The position numbers were made by a program, and so were the translations under genes. DNA of 64,000 bases from NCBI RefSeq assembly GCF_905220565.1, contig NC_059421.1:10437501-10501500 (forward strand), read 5' to 3'. A model generated the notes under the pieces. It saw only the letters and a list, made by a program, of their open reading frames with translations. It was not told the DNA's origin and searched no databases. Source of the DNA: Melitaea cinxia. Taxonomy: Eukaryota > Arthropoda > Insecta > Lepidoptera > Nymphalidae. Of the stretch, positions 32,251-43,800 are shown piece by piece; position 1 is the first letter of the stretch, and each line of letters opens with the position of its first letter.

Positions 32251-32724
32251 TTTTATCGGCAAACAAGCGTAAAGCTCAACTGATGGTAAGCGATTACAGT
32301 AGCTTATAGAAGCCCAAAACACCAAATGCATCGCAAGCGTGTTGCTGACCCTCCAACCCCGCTCTGGAGCTTTGGTCACCTTACTCACCACAGGAACACA
32401 ACACCGCTTGAAAGCAGAGGCAGAGCACAGCAGGAAATTTCCTGCTCAAAATATGAAGCAGCCCAACTGGAGTAGTACCTCGACCTTACATAAGATCACA
32501 GCTTTCTGTTGGTGAGTAACGTGACCAGAGCTCCTGGGGAAATTAGAGATGGGATCGGCAACGCGTGTGCGATGCTTCCGATGTCGCAAACGTCTATAAG
32601 CTACGGTAATCGCCTACCATTAGGTGAGCCGTACGCTTGTTTACCGACCTAGTTATATAATAAAAAGCAGTATTATTTATCTGTGATCTTCTGTAAGGTC
32701 GAGGTACTTCCCCAGTCGGGCTAT
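32251..32724 (+). repeat. C-family repeat split by another C copy
   Basis: Left part 32251-32417, right part 32671-32724 ('tattatttatctgtgatctt' onward). The junctions are the 7-bp duplication 'aaagcag' (32411-32417, 32664-32670). Confidence 0.75.
32418..32663 (-). repeat. C-family repeat inserted in C
   Basis: Reverse-oriented, from 'aggcagagcacagcagg' (its 3' end) to 'taccgacctagttatataat' (its 5' end). Flanked by a 7-bp target duplication, which shows that C is a mobile unit of about 246-270 bp. Confidence 0.75.
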
Positions 32725-33132
32725 TTTCACCATGAATATTAATTATTTTCATTAGAGGACGTCACATATTAAATTGACAACATAAAGGCGAAGGTTCGAC
32801 CCGAAGCAATTCTGAGGGTCTTATTAACTTCATTAATACTGTCCATGGTTCAAAATTAAATTCTGTCCGCGTATTGCGACTTATAATACAAGTTTATGAT
32901 AGATTCAAATTTGTGCTTTATACTAGAGATGTACTGGTCAACACAGTTTTGATCACTTATTGCTATGGTCAAAAGAAGTGGTTATGATATTGTCGTTTGA
33001 AATTGTGTCGTGTCTATGTTTTTGGGTATAAGACTGTAGTAAGTAGAGGATAGTGGGGTATATCTTGCTCGAAATCCGGACCAGCTTGACTGAGGTAGCG
33101 CATCTAACTTATTGAGGTTCTTCGTCGCTGCG
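32725..33132. other. No gene seen
   Basis: Unassigned. Confidence 0.4.
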
Positions 33133-33142
33133 AGCTGGTCTT

Positions 33143-33347
33143 CGCTTCGGCCTGTAATATCCCACTACTGGGTATAGGGCTCTTTCCCCATGTAGGAGAA
33201 GAATCTTAATCCACCACGCTGCTCCGATGCGGATTGGCGGATATATTCCCTACTATGAGTAACGATCGCTATCAGGTGTACATGATAACAACCGGGACCG
33301 ACGGCTTAACGTGCTCTCCGAGGCACGGTGGGGAGGCCCACAAGGAC
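33143..33347 (-). mobile_element. B-family SINE, 5' truncated with TSD
   Basis: Flanked by 10-bp repeats 'agctggtctt' (33133-33142, 33348-33357). The tRNA head is missing because of 5' truncation, as expected of target-primed reverse transcription. Confidence 0.85.
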
Positions 33348-33359
33348 AGCTGGTCTTAG

Positions 33360-33498
33360 TTTGATGATATATAGCCTATATCCTTCCTCGATAAATGGGC
33401 TATCTAACACTGAAAGAATTTTCCAAATCGGACCAGTAGTTCTTGAGATTAGCGCGTTCAAACAAATAAACTCTTCAGCTTTATAATGTTAGTATAGA
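33360..33498 (-). mobile_element. Helitron-like fragment, family N
   Basis: Ends 'ctttataatgttagtataGA|T' with the N block 'ttcctcgataaatgggctat'; left end truncated. Confidence 0.55.
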
Positions 33499-34001
33499 TT
33501 AAGATATTACTTGAAGGCGAAACCGCAGGGAACGCGTAGTATAATATACGTAAATTGAGCACGGAATCGTATCGAGTTTAAAACTAATCAAGAAGTCAAA
33601 CCAGGTACATTTAGTTAATATGCGATGATTAATGAAATATCTGTACTGTGTGCTTTGATGTTACTCCGCTTAACTTTTGTATGGATTCAGAATGTATGGA
33701 TGTGTCTCTTTCTTATAATATAAATGCAATATTCTACAATGATATCAATGTTGTTTTAAAATCTGATATGTTATTATGTTGGCATCCCTTGTCTTTTTTT
33801 TTTAATCCTCATTAAAGTTAAGTAAGTTTTAGGTACAGATAAAGTTATTATATCTCTTACTTTTTTCTTTCTTGTCTTCGTTAAACAATAAGAAAAAAAA
33901 CTTTAACTACTTGTCTAGCCTGTCTGCGCATTTTGTAGTACCATACTTTTTGCTCCAAGATTTGTGGATTCAATTATGATAATACATATACTATTTATAT
34001 A
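33499..34001. other. No gene seen
   Basis: Unassigned. Confidence 0.4.
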
Positions 34002-34312
34002 CTAGCTGACTCGGCAAATGTTGTCTTGCCGCTAATGGCTATTTAAAAATAGGGGTTGGTGGTAGAAGGGTAAAAATTTAGGGTTGTATTTATTTTTCAA
34101 CGCCAAATCATAATAAAATAAATAATAAATAATTTGTCTAAAAATTAAAAAAAAATTAGGGGTGGACTACCCTTAACATTTAGGGGGATGAAAAATGGAT
34201 GTTCGATTCTCAGACCTACCCAATATGCACACAAAATTTCATGAGAATCGGTCAAGCCGTTTCGGAGGAGTTTAACTACAAACACCGCGACACGAGAATT
34301 TTATATATTAGA
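34002..34312 (-). mobile_element. Helitron-like element, family E
   Basis: Full-length A|CTAG ... TTAGA|T, 311 bp; closest to the 28481 copy. Confidence 0.6.
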
Positions 34313-34635
34313 TGTATTATTTATATATATAGCTATATAATTATCTAAGATATATGTAGTTTTAAAGAATTCGTTTTCAAAAAGACAGTTTCACTTACAT
34401 GAAAACAATGTGATAAAGGTAACAATACAAATAATCACCTTACAAGTTAGTACATAGTTCCAACAGAACAGAATATACTCTATGTGTTTTAATTACTCTA
34501 AAAATGTCTATTCTCAAAAATATATTTACAGATATAATTTACTTATTATTATTTATAATTTACTTATTTATTTATTCAAGGCTCATCAACGCAAGGTACA
34601 CAGCAAACTATTTTAGCGTACGTACATTTTGGTAC
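34313..34635. other. No gene seen
   Basis: AT-rich; no support for the 69-codon frame here. Confidence 0.4.
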
Positions 34636-34925
34636 ATTTTGTACTGTGTGACTACGGTACTAAAGAATATAGCCACCCCCTCTCTTCCCGTGGGTGTCGT
34701 AAGAGGCGACTAAGGGATAACGCAGTTCCGCTACCACCTTGGAACTTAAAAAGCCGACCAGTGGCGGGATAACCATCTGCTGGCTTTGAAATACACAGGC
34801 CGAAGACGGGCAGCAGCGTCTTCGGTGCAACAAAGCCAGCCCTGCGGTCACCAACCCGCCTGCCCAGCGTGGTGACTATGTCCAGCAGTGGACTATATAG
34901 GCTGTAATGATAATGATGATGATAT
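34636..34925 (+). mobile_element. Family A retroposon, internal deletion
   Basis: Close to consensus but 'gggcaacacacatgag' through 'gaggcctat' is deleted before the tail. Confidence 0.75.
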
Positions 34926-35170
34926 TTTGGTAAAATGTTCGTGTACCCGCAATTACAAATGGGCACGGCATTTACAATACTGACGTTCGAATAATTAATC
35001 AAATAGTAATACATATTTTTACAATTAGTCACATTTAAATATAATTGTACAATAATGTTAGCAAATTTTCAAAACGTCGCATTTGTTATTTATATTAGTA
35101 AAATAAAGTTATTCTAGATTAAAAAGAATTTACAGTTTGGCTAACTTAATAATTTAACAATTTCTTAGGT
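34926..35170. other. No feature seen
   Basis: Unassigned AT-rich sequence. Confidence 0.35.
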
Positions 35171-35182
35171 CTTTAAGACAAT

Positions 35183-35536
35183 CGCTTCATCGCTTCAGCC
35201 TGTAATATCCCACAACTGGGCATAGGCTTCTTTCCCTATGTAGGAGAAAGATCAGAGCTTAATCCACCACGCTGCTCCAATGCGGGTTGGCGGATATATT
35301 CCCTACTATGAATAACGATCGCTATCAGGTGTACATGATAACAACAACCGGGACCGACGGCTTAACGTGTTCTCCGAGGCATGGTGGGGAGACCCCCTAG
35401 GACTGCACAAACACCCAGACCACGGCAAACACCTGTATGGCCAATACGAATGTTTGTCATGTTCGGGGATCGAACCCGCAACCGCCAGCGCAACAGGCAC
35501 AATCCATGGCTGTGACCGTTGCGCCAACGCGGCGTC
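35183..35536 (-). mobile_element. B-family SINE, full length with TSD
   Basis: 12-bp duplication 'ctttaagacaat' (35171-35182, 35537-35548). All parts present, B box 'gggatcgaacccgc' in reverse. Confidence 0.85.
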
Positions 35537-35579
35537 CTTTAAGACAATGATTAAAAAAATTTAGAGACTTGATACTAAA

Positions 35580-35700
35580 ATAGTACTTATATTTAGCTAT
35601 ATCAGTCGACTGTTACCTGTAAGTTGCTTTCCTTCCTAACAATCGATCAGCGTGTGTGTATGTGTGTGTGTGTGTTTGTGTGTGTGTATCTGTTTTAAAG
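35580..35700 (+). repeat. H-family body fragment with (TG)n
   Basis: 'tatcagtcgactgttacctg' then 'gttgctttccttcctaacaa', followed by a TG microsatellite at 35650-35690. Confidence 0.5.
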
Positions 35701-35908
35701 ATTATTTATTATTTATAAACATTTCAAACAAAAGCCTAGAGCAGACCAACCGGGAAAGAAAGTTAACCTTCAGAAGATCTTAGCCGAATAATACTGTCCT
35801 CGAACACTATGGCCTCAGTCCAATTCCTATAATAATCTTTCTCAACCAATATTTCAATGTAAGCACTCAAATCAATAATGCTTAGCAACAAAAAAAAAAA
35901 ATAGAATG

Positions 35909-36098
35909 TGCTTTAGACCACACGACTGAAGTAATACTGTATCTTAGCTATGAGAGAAAAAAGAAAAAAATTAGTTCTGGCATTTCTCTCTCTTACTCCG
36001 TTCGCGTCGCTCGATCACACTTTTCGTAACGCTCTCATCACGCACCAGCTTACTCCTCGAGTCAAGCGTGTATACAGAAGGTTTACTTCAAAACACTA
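35909..36098. mobile_element. MITE K
   Basis: 'tttagaccacacgactgaag' at the left and 'gaaggtttacttca' at the right; orientation as at 13505. Confidence 0.6.
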
Positions 36099-36339
36099 AA
36101 TTCCCTCAACATTCAAAATATTTCCACGAATCACTTCTAGGTATAATTAAAGTCTGTATTTCGTGTAACGTTACAAATTATATCTCATAATTACCGACGT
36201 AAAGCTTATACTGTTTTTGTGTTCGTGTATGTTGCCTCGGTGTATATCAATTAGTGTAATCTATGCGAGCGTGTTCATCTCTTTCTTTATTTATTTTCTT
36301 ATAATTTTCTTCTGAGTAATTTCAATTTCAAAAGAGTAG

Positions 36340-36590
36340 CCCGTTGGTGTAGTTTACAAACTGTGTTACTGTGTTAGTGGCCATGCTCTCTGCTCTGGAA
36401 GTTGTGAGTTCAATTCCCACTTGAATCTGGGTGTAATATATTTATAAGTAGATATTTATCTATATATTTGTCTAAACAAAAAAAATGTAGCTACGTAAGC
36501 CGGCTGTTGCCTATAACACAAGCATTAAGTTGCTTATCTTCGGAACAGACGACAGGGCTTACTAAAAAATTTAAATCGTACATTCATTTG
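36340..36590 (+). mobile_element. H-family tRNA-derived SINE
   Basis: Head 'tagcccgttggtgtagttta' (A box) and 'tgagttcaattcccac' (B box), then 'gtaagccggctgttgcctat'. An A copy follows directly. Confidence 0.65.
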
Positions 36591-36592
36591 CT

Positions 36593-36752
36593 GTGTGGTT
36601 ACGGCAGTAAGGAATATAGCCACCACCTATCTGTCGTAAAAGGCGACTAAGGGATAACACAGTTCCACTACCACCTTGGAATTTAAAAAGTCAGGTAGCC
36701 ATCCAACTGCTGTCTATGGAATATACAGGCCGAAGACGAGCAGCTTATCTTA
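36593..36752 (+). mobile_element. Family A retroposon, 3' truncated
   Basis: Starts 'gctgtgtggttacggcagta', ends at 'ggccgaagacgagcagct'. Confidence 0.65.
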
Positions 36753-36817
36753 TTTCTCATATTTTGGGTAAAGAAATATTGAAAATTACAGGCTGAAACG
36801 TAAGCCTACTATTAGGA

Positions 36818-37070
36818 AAAGTAAAGCTACCACCGATTCGGAATATAAATTCTGCAGAGAAAAATCGGCAGATTCGAAATTCTGCAGTTACTCTTTTGAA
36901 AATAATATATATATACTGTGTTTTAATACAAAATTAGTAATATCTTGCAAGAAATACAGCGTCAATAAGTCCACACATCCTTATCAACTATGTAATCATT
37001 CACCGAATAATACGCTTTATCAATTATTCCCAAATCTACAAAAGCTAGAATGTTTTTGAGATAATACATT
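36818..37070 (-). mobile_element. J-family LINE 3' UTR fragment
   Basis: 'ctaccaccgattcggaatat', 'gcagttactcttttgaaaat' and 'acagcgtcaataagtccac' match 12390-12560. The coding end is not preserved. Confidence 0.6.
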
Positions 37071-37881
37071 ATAAAAAAAACTAAAACAACACTGTAAAAG
37101 GTTTTAGATTATAATTTATGTTTTTAAGGTTAAAATTTACAAAGGAAAAAAAGCTGGTTCAAACGTGAAACGTTTCAGAACAAAAATAAATAACATTATT
37201 TCATTATCAAAGCGTACGAATTACCTCACAATGCAACGAATCAACGCTTACAATATTAAAAAAGAAGTTATAGAAATTAAAAACTGCTTTGTTAGTTCAC
37301 GTGAACTTTTTACAAAGGAAATTCGTTTAATTGTTTTTTTTAATGATTCCGTCTGTGTAGTCCGAGCTTTACTAAGCAAATATGTGATAACAAATATTTG
37401 TTTTGCAAGTTTCGCAAACGTACGAACTTCGCCGAGGTTTCCTCGAATTCTGTGTCGAAATAGAGGATGTTCCTTACCTTTGAGGTTTTACCTTTACCTT
37501 TACCTGTGGTGCTAAATTCACTCACGGTTTACACAACATCCTCCAACATGACGAAAATTATGTTCATTTTATTGAGGTGAAGTATTAAGAAGATATAAGA
37601 CCTTTAGAATCGAGCATATTATATATCTTGTGTTGTATTAAGTTAGACGGATTAAAAGAAGAGAATGGTTAGAAGATAAAAAAAGAGAATAAAAAAAAAC
37701 AATAGAAAAACCATTAAAATATCGTATCAGTTTTTTAAAGTCGATTACAAATTCGAAAATTAAAAATATATTCCAACACGTTCTTACAAAATTAAATCAC
37801 CTACCCTCTAAAATAATTTATTTTAAATTAATATTTATTATAAAAAACCAGAAGGGAGAGACTTTATATAAAAATAAATGG
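37071..37881. other. No gene supported
   Basis: Includes a 116-codon plus frame (37165-37515) and a minus frame with three GKGKGK-like codons from repeated 'acctttacctttacctttg'. Neither has recognisable homology or paired splice sites. Confidence 0.35.
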
Positions 37882-38051
37882 ACCGTAAGATTGCCCAAGA
37901 TGGCGGGAATTTAAATAATATGAAATATTCGCGCTACGCACTAATGTGGGAATATTCACAAATTTAATATCGCCGGGTACAGGTCAAATGCAATTTGTGA
38001 AATGACTGCCCAATTTTGCTTTACGATTTCCGCGATGTATTATCTTAATGG
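37882..38051. repeat. Inverted-pair repeat, copy 2
   Basis: Reverse complement of 7951-8120, two mismatches over the 161-bp core. The sequences outside diverge at once. Confidence 0.85.
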
Positions 38052-38335
38052 ATGCGAATATAAAACGATACAAGAAGCTTATTCGTGACTTGTATGTATT
38101 GTGATTATGTTTTTTGTCGATCTATCAATATCGATTATGACAAAGTGATGGATGTCTGTCACAACGACACATGTGCTTCACGGATAAACTATATACGGTA
38201 GAGTTTAATTTAACCTTTAAAGTTTTAAATCTCATTAATTTGTAAAGCTAACTAATTTATATAAACTCTATGTAGAGTTGTCATTACGAAGTATTGTTAT
38301 TAGTTGATTTTCTTCCAAGAGTTACTTACATAACT
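38052..38335. other. No feature seen
   Basis: Unassigned. Confidence 0.35.
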
Positions 38336-38500
38336 AAATCAGCAAACAAGCGTACGGCTCACCTGAGGTAAGTGATTGCCGTAGCTTATAGACATCTGCA
38401 ACACCAGAAACATCGCAAGCTCGTTGCCGAGTTTATCCCCAATGCCCCCCAGGAGCTCTGGTCACCTTACTCACCAACAGGAACAAGTGCTTGAAAAGAG
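38336..38500 (+). repeat. C-family repeat, 3' truncated
   Basis: 'actaaatcagcaaacaagcg' to 'tactcaccaacaggaac'. Confidence 0.65.
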
Positions 38501-38700
38501 TATTTATTTTTTTATTTAAATGTGTACGTTTCCTTACAAAATATGATATTAATACATTAGATAACGATAATTGAACCTGCAGATAAAAAAACATTTGTTT
38601 GGTCGTTCAAATATTTATTATTAGTGGAAAACACTGTGAATTTTTTATACCACAATGGTTAGTTTAAGCGTATGGTCCGCCTGATTATATTATTTATCAA

Positions 38701-38870
38701 GTTTACGCCAAAAATAACGTGAACTCGTGTGTTTTGCCCATAGTCACCACGCTGGGCAGGCGAGTTGATGACCGCAGTACTGGCTTTGTCGCACCGAAGA
38801 CGCTGGTGATGCTGGTCTTTGGCCTGTGTATTTCAAAGTCAGCAGTTAGATGGTTATCCCGCCACCGGTC
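38701..38870 (-). mobile_element. Family A fragment
   Basis: 'tttacgccaaaaataacgtg' to 'ggttatcccgccaccggtcg', both ends missing. Confidence 0.65.
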
Positions 38871-38916
38871 GAATATTATTTATGTTCGCAGATATTGTGA
38901 TATTATGTGGACAACT

Positions 38917-39055
38917 GAACTACCAGAAGCATTGCAAGTGTGTTGTTGAGTCTAACCCCAACTCGGGGAGAGTAAAAGCTCTGATTACTTCAGTCACCAC
39001 AGGAATACAACACTATTTGAGAACGATCTTACTAAGCTACGATCTTCTGTAAAAT
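38917..39055 (+). repeat. C-family fragment, diverged
   Basis: 'accagaagcattgcaagtg' and 'gctacgatcttctgtaaa' are recognisable. Confidence 0.5.
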
Positions 39056-39061
39056 AGAGGC

Positions 39062-39322
39062 ACATACCCAAATATATAAATAAAATAAATATTTACAACA
39101 TACAGACACGGTCGTCTGTTACTAAAATAAGCAACTTAATGCTTGTGTTATAGGTAACAGCCGACTAGTATAGCTACATATATATTTTTTTTATAAACAT
39201 ACATATAAATAATACGTATATAAATAAATATATATATTACACCCAGACTTGGGATAGGAATCGAACACCCAAGCCCCTTAACACAAAGCAGGGTTACTAC
39301 AAGCTGCGCCAACGGACTAGTC
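39062..39322 (-). mobile_element. H-family SINE
   Basis: 'acggtcgtctgttactaaaa' to 'tgcgccaacggactagtc'; near full length. Confidence 0.65.
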
Positions 39323-39323
39323 A

Positions 39324-39486
39324 TCATTACAGCCTATACAGTCCACTGCTGGACATAGGCCTCCACAAGTTAACGCCAAAAATAACGTGGTAGCGGAACT
39401 GTGTTATCCCTTAGTCGCCTCTTACGACACCCACAGGAAGAGAGGGGGTGACTATATTCTTTAGTACCGTAGCCACACAGTACGGA
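39324..39486 (-). mobile_element. Family A retroposon, large internal deletion
   Basis: Tail and head are present, but about 160 bp between 'ccaaaaataacgtgg' and 'tagcggaactgtgttatccc' are gone. Confidence 0.7.
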
Positions 39487-40273
39487 CGGACTAGTCGAAT
39501 GTGGAAAATTCTGTGTTAGATATCCTTTATATATATGCGTTACCATCTTAAAAATTATCATCATATGTTGTAAATTCTAAAGCGTCACGTTAATTTTTGT
39601 AACCAACCTGTCAAAAACCGTATTTAATCACGTACACCATATGAGGAGAAAATTCAAGCAAGCGTGATCACCTGTAACACCATCTTTAAGTCATTGAAGA
39701 TTTTAATAAAACATGACATATACAGACAAAGGATTTTGAACCTTTTTCAAAGGGAACAAGGAGAGTTTAATTTTATTATTACATAATTTATAGAATATTC
39801 TCGTAATTGTTTAGTGGATTATAAATAAGATGGACGCTTTAATTACAGCCGCTTCACCGTCTGCGGTCCTGCGACCGTGCGTTTTGAATAATTTAGGACC
39901 GAGTCCCATTCTGCATTATAATAAAGAATATTTTAGTAACGCCCAGTAAAATTTTCATTGGATTTCAAAGGCCTTTATATTATATAATTTAGAGATATAT
40001 TCTCTCTTTCTTTCTCTATTTCTTTATTTCTCTTTCTCTCAAAACAAGCCCATATATAAATATATATTTGGCCACCATAAAATAAAAAGATATTAACTTC
40101 CTCAGTCCTCGAGTTTCTTATATGATACATTTAAGTAACACTCTTTAACATCTATTAAACCGAAATTCCTTTGCAAGAGACACCTAGTAACACAAGTGTT
40201 TTAAATGGAATTGAAAAATAGATTTTCTCGACTTGTTGTTTATCAATAGCTCAGGACTGTAGAATACATAATA
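39487..40273. other. No gene seen
   Basis: Unassigned; a TTTC-rich run at 40000-40040. Confidence 0.4.
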
Positions 40274-40396
40274 GTTTTTGCTTGCAAATGAAATAAGAAC
40301 GCCTTCAATTACTTCGACCAGTAATACAACGTGGTAGACGAAAAAATAGTCAAGTAAATACGCGTTATTTGAGATAACTCGAAAAGTAGTCGTCCA

Positions 40397-40586
40397 TCAT
40401 CATCATCTTCCTGTCCTTATCCCACTTATGTAAGGTCGGCACAACATGTTTTCCTCTTCCATTCCTCTCTATTATTCGTCACTTCAGCTATTACTCCTTT
40501 TTTTCTCATATCCTCACTCACACAATCCATCCATCGCTTTTTTGGTCTGCCGATCGCTCTTCGTCCTTCAACATTCATTCATTCAT
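40397..40586 (-). mobile_element. 5'-truncated LINE inside G, with TSD
   Basis: Flanked by 18-bp repeats 'tcgaaaagta(g/c)tcgtcca' (40379-40396, 40587-40604; one mismatch). Minus-strand insertion with a (GAT)n 3' tail at 40397 and a C-terminal coding remnant. Confidence 0.7.
40426..40566 (-). pseudogene. LINE ORF2 C-terminal remnant (RTE-like)
   Basis: 47 codons ending TAA at 40426-40428: 'GRPKKRWMDCVSEDMRKKG' then 'NNREEWKRKTCCADLT'. This GRPKKRWMD...ADLT pattern ends many RTE-like insect retrotransposon proteins. It differs from the RTE at 57829 (GRPPAHWTDDL), so a second lineage is present. Confidence 0.7.
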
Positions 40587-41009
40587 TCGAAAAGTACTCG
40601 TCCAATATCAATAAAATTTAAATAGAACGACATGTACCATCTTTTGATCAATCAACAATCATTATATTATCCGATAAAAAAATAATATAGTCGAATTGAG
40701 ACCATCCTCCTTTGTTAAGTAGTTTTAAGTAGATTAAAAATAATACTAACCATACAGATAATTTATTTATTGTAATAAATATTCAGAAACGATATCCACC
40801 CTACGAAAAGTCACCTGGTTAAGCTCACGGGAGAACAATCCTTTTGCTAAGTTAATTTAAGCGGTATTATCACAATTACAATATCTCCAACATTAAACAG
40901 ACCACATAATATCGGGTCTGGAGTTGGTCTTACAAAGGTATCGCAGTAATTTTATTATTATGAACGAAATATCTTAAGCTTCTATTCACAAATTATTTGT
41001 GAAACATGT

Positions 41010-41262
41010 GGTGGGTTGTTAACAAGTTTTGATGGTAAGCGATTAGCGTTTTAGACGCCTGCAACACCAGAAGCATCGCAAATGTGTTCCCGATCCTAAA
41101 CTAAAACCCCCAAGGTACTCTGGTTACCTTACTCACCACAGGAACACAACACTGCTTCAAGGCAGTATTATTTAGTTGTGACCTTCTGTGAGGTCGAGGT
41201 ACTTCCCCAGCCGGGCTGCTCCAGATTTTGAGTAGGACATTTTCTATTGTGCCTTGCATCAG
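41010..41262 (+). repeat. C-family repeat, diverged head
   Basis: 'gttttgatggtaagcgatta' onward to 'tgtgccttgcatcagtt'. Confidence 0.65.
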
Positions 41263-41474
41263 TTAATGTTTTATCAGTAACTGGGATTTTTTCCAGATTC
41301 TTAGATATTATATTAGACAGTTGTGTAAATTTAGTATATTTTGGTAAAATGACATTTCGAAGCTTATTAGTCCTTGTTAAGAAAAAAATTAATGTGTCTG
41401 TTGGACTGTTGTCTACAAGGCTAATTGGTGATTGCTTTTGATAACAAAATTAGGATTATATATCTTACTTAAAG

Positions 41475-41794
41475 TACTGTGTGGCTACGGTACTAAAGAA
41501 TATAGCCACCCCTCTCTTCCCGTGGATGTCGTAAGAGGCGACTAAGGGATAACACAGTTCCACTACCACCTTGGAACTTAAAGAGCCGACCGGTGGCGGG
41601 ATAACCATCCAACTGCTGGCTTTGAAATACACAGGCCGAAAACGGGCAGCAGCGTCTTCGGTGCGACAAAGCCAGCCCTGCGGTCACCAACCCGCCTGCC
41701 CAGCGTGGTGACTATGGGCAAACCACATATTTTTGGCGTGAGCTTGTGGAGGCCTATGTCCAGCAGTGGACCGTATAGGCTGTAATGATGATAG
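41475..41794 (+). mobile_element. Family A retroposon, full length with TSD
   Basis: 13-bp duplication 'atcttacttaaag' (41462-41474, 41795-41807) defines the unit as 320 bp, from 'tactgtgtggctacggtact' to 'ggctgtaatgatgatag'. Long target duplications and a 3' microsatellite tail fit LINE-mediated insertion. Confidence 0.85.
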
Positions 41795-41807
41795 ATCTTA
41801 CTTAAAG

Positions 41808-42467
41808 ATAAAATGTTGATAAAATATTAAAATAAAATTTAAAAAAAAAATGAAACCGAGTATTTATATAGCGTATACACCAATTATTTTCAAAGAGGGA
41901 GTAAATTAAAACGTACAGTTTTGCAACATTGGTAACAATGGATTTTATTCCAACGCAACAGGAATCATGGATATTCGATGTATGTAAACCGATCAGTTTG
42001 CATACCGTTTAACCGCACACGTTAAATAGTCACGCGCGCCAATCGATAAACGTCTTTACACCTACGTGATAAATGTCCACAAAACCGCCGACCGAAAATA
42101 GTCGGTTTATAGTTGAAGTCGCGCCAAAAAATGATAGGCCAGAAGGCGAATGCAGAAATAGACTTTTTATGTTTTTGGTAAAAAAAAAATTACATCGGAC
42201 TTCAAATTAGGTTAGTGCGAAGAAATAAATGGAACGCGTTTATTTTAATTGATGGAACGTGTTCACTATTTTTTATTTAATTTATTTATTTTTATTTTTA
42301 TTTTAAAAACTATATCGCTTTTAACTGAAACACAGTTTTACTTTTAAAAATATATCTGCAACGGATTCAACTTGCATTAATTTTAATCGCTCATTCGCTG
42401 CTTCATTTTATTTTTCTGCGAACTAAATATGGTAAAAGAATATCCATTATTTTCTTTCAAAATTTAA
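41808..42467. other. No gene seen
   Basis: Unassigned; 42000-42150 is moderately GC-rich with a short palindrome (ccgaccgaaaatagtcgg). Confidence 0.4.
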
Positions 42468-42666
42468 TCTTAATATATATAAATCTCGTGTCACAATGTT
42501 TGTCCTCAATGGACTCCTAAACTACTTAACCGATTTTAGTCAAATTTGCACACCGTGTGCAGTTTGATCCAACTTAAAAGATAGGCTATATTTTATTTTG
42601 ATATATTATGTTATTATTATATTTCAGAAAAAAATAAGGTGATACGAAGTTCGCCAGGTCAGCTAG
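42468..42666 (+). mobile_element. Helitron-like element, family M
   Basis: A|TCTTAATATATATAAATC start; 'acgaagttcgccaggtcag' CTAG|T end, 199 bp. CGAA/TTCG can pair near the end. Confidence 0.65.
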
Positions 42667-42879
42667 TTAATTTTATATAAACTAAAATGCTCAAAGAAAA
42701 GTAAGTTTGTCTGCGTGTGCCAGCTCCGACATGCGACTGGATTTTATTCGTTAAGAACGAATTCCGTCCTGTTTAAAAATTTAAATGTTCTATTAAAATC
42801 ATCTAATTATAATTAATTAAAATTATAGAATTCTAAACAGAAAACATAAATTGTCGCTTTCAATTCGTATTTATCACTT

Positions 42880-43020
42880 CATCATCACTTCAGCCTAATA
42901 CAGTCCACTTTTGGACATAGGCCTCCACAAGTTCGCGCCAAAAATGGTGTGAACTCGTGTTTTGCCCACAGTCACGCTGGGTAGGCGGGTTGGTGACCGC
43001 AGGGGTGGCTTTGTCGCAAT
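42880..43020 (-). mobile_element. Family A 3' half
   Basis: 'cagcctaatacagtccactt' to 'ggggtggctttgtcgcaatt'. Confidence 0.65.
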
Positions 43021-43092
43021 TCGCTTTTTATTTTCAAGAATGTATATGTTGTCTACATTACTACACTCTCGTAGCCTGCCATATAACATTAG

Positions 43093-43200
43093 TTCTCACT
43101 ATCACAGGTTGGCTGGAAGAGATATATTTTAGAGATGTCCACAGTTGCTAACTAAATTTGTATATGAATAACAGTATAAATATTAAATGCAATAAAGAAT
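43093..43200 (+). mobile_element. LINE 3' terminus with AATAAA
   Basis: 'aggttggctggaagagata' and 'aaatgcaataaagaat' match the 3' UTR type at 58915-59150. Confidence 0.5.
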
Positions 43201-43365
43201 AATCTGTACCTCAAACGCCGGTATATCATAACGCCTATATCTGAACACAGCTAAAAGCACTATAAAGCATCTCGGCGTCACTAATCGTTAGCCACACTGG
43301 GTATCAGCTTCAATTATTTCACAAAATTTCACTGCCCATACATATTTTCATACCACGGTACTTTT

Positions 43366-43795
43366 TAATCGATTTCAAATAAGGAGGAGGTTACTCAATT
43401 CGACCGTAATATACCGTCGAGGATAACTTCATCGTTTATAAACCGATTTTGATAGTTATTTTTTTGTTGGAAAGTAGATATCGTAAGTGTGGTATCATCA
43501 TAAGGGAACCAGGACTTGATGATGGGATCCCAGAGAATTCGAGAGAAACCCTCGAAAACTCGCATAGCTTTTTACTGGGTGTACCGATTTTGATGATTTT
43601 TAACTTAATCGAAAGCCGATGATTACCATGTGGTCACATTTAAATTTCATTGAGATCTGATTACAACTTTTCGAGTTATCTTTGATAATGCGTTTTTACT
43701 TGATTATTTTTTCGTCTACCTACGTTGTATTCTTGTCAATGTAATTGAAGTCGGTTTGTTTCCTTTGCGAGGAAACACAATTATACTCCATAATA
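43366..43795 (+). repeat. G-family repeat, long form
   Basis: 'ataaggaggaggttactcaa' to 'gtaattgaagtcggtttg', including the 'gatgggatcccagagaattc' segment shared with 7540-7570 and 58420-58470. Confidence 0.7.
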
Positions 43796-43800
43796 AAGTA

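Larger units (their letters stand above)
40274..40740 (-). repeat. G-family repeat interrupted by a LINE
   Basis: Reads 'cttcaattacttcgaccagt', 'aaaatagtcaagtaaatacg', interruption, then 'ccaatatcaataaaatttaa' and 'agtcgaattgagaccatcct'. Confidence 0.6.

Noticed and set aside
34652..35032. 126-codon minus frame
   Set aside because: Lies mostly in family A, and analogous frames occur in most A copies with differing stops.
37165..37515. 116-codon plus frame and the opposing Gly-Lys-rich minus frame
   Set aside because: No recognisable family, no paired splice signals; the GK run comes from a short repeated acctttacctttacc.
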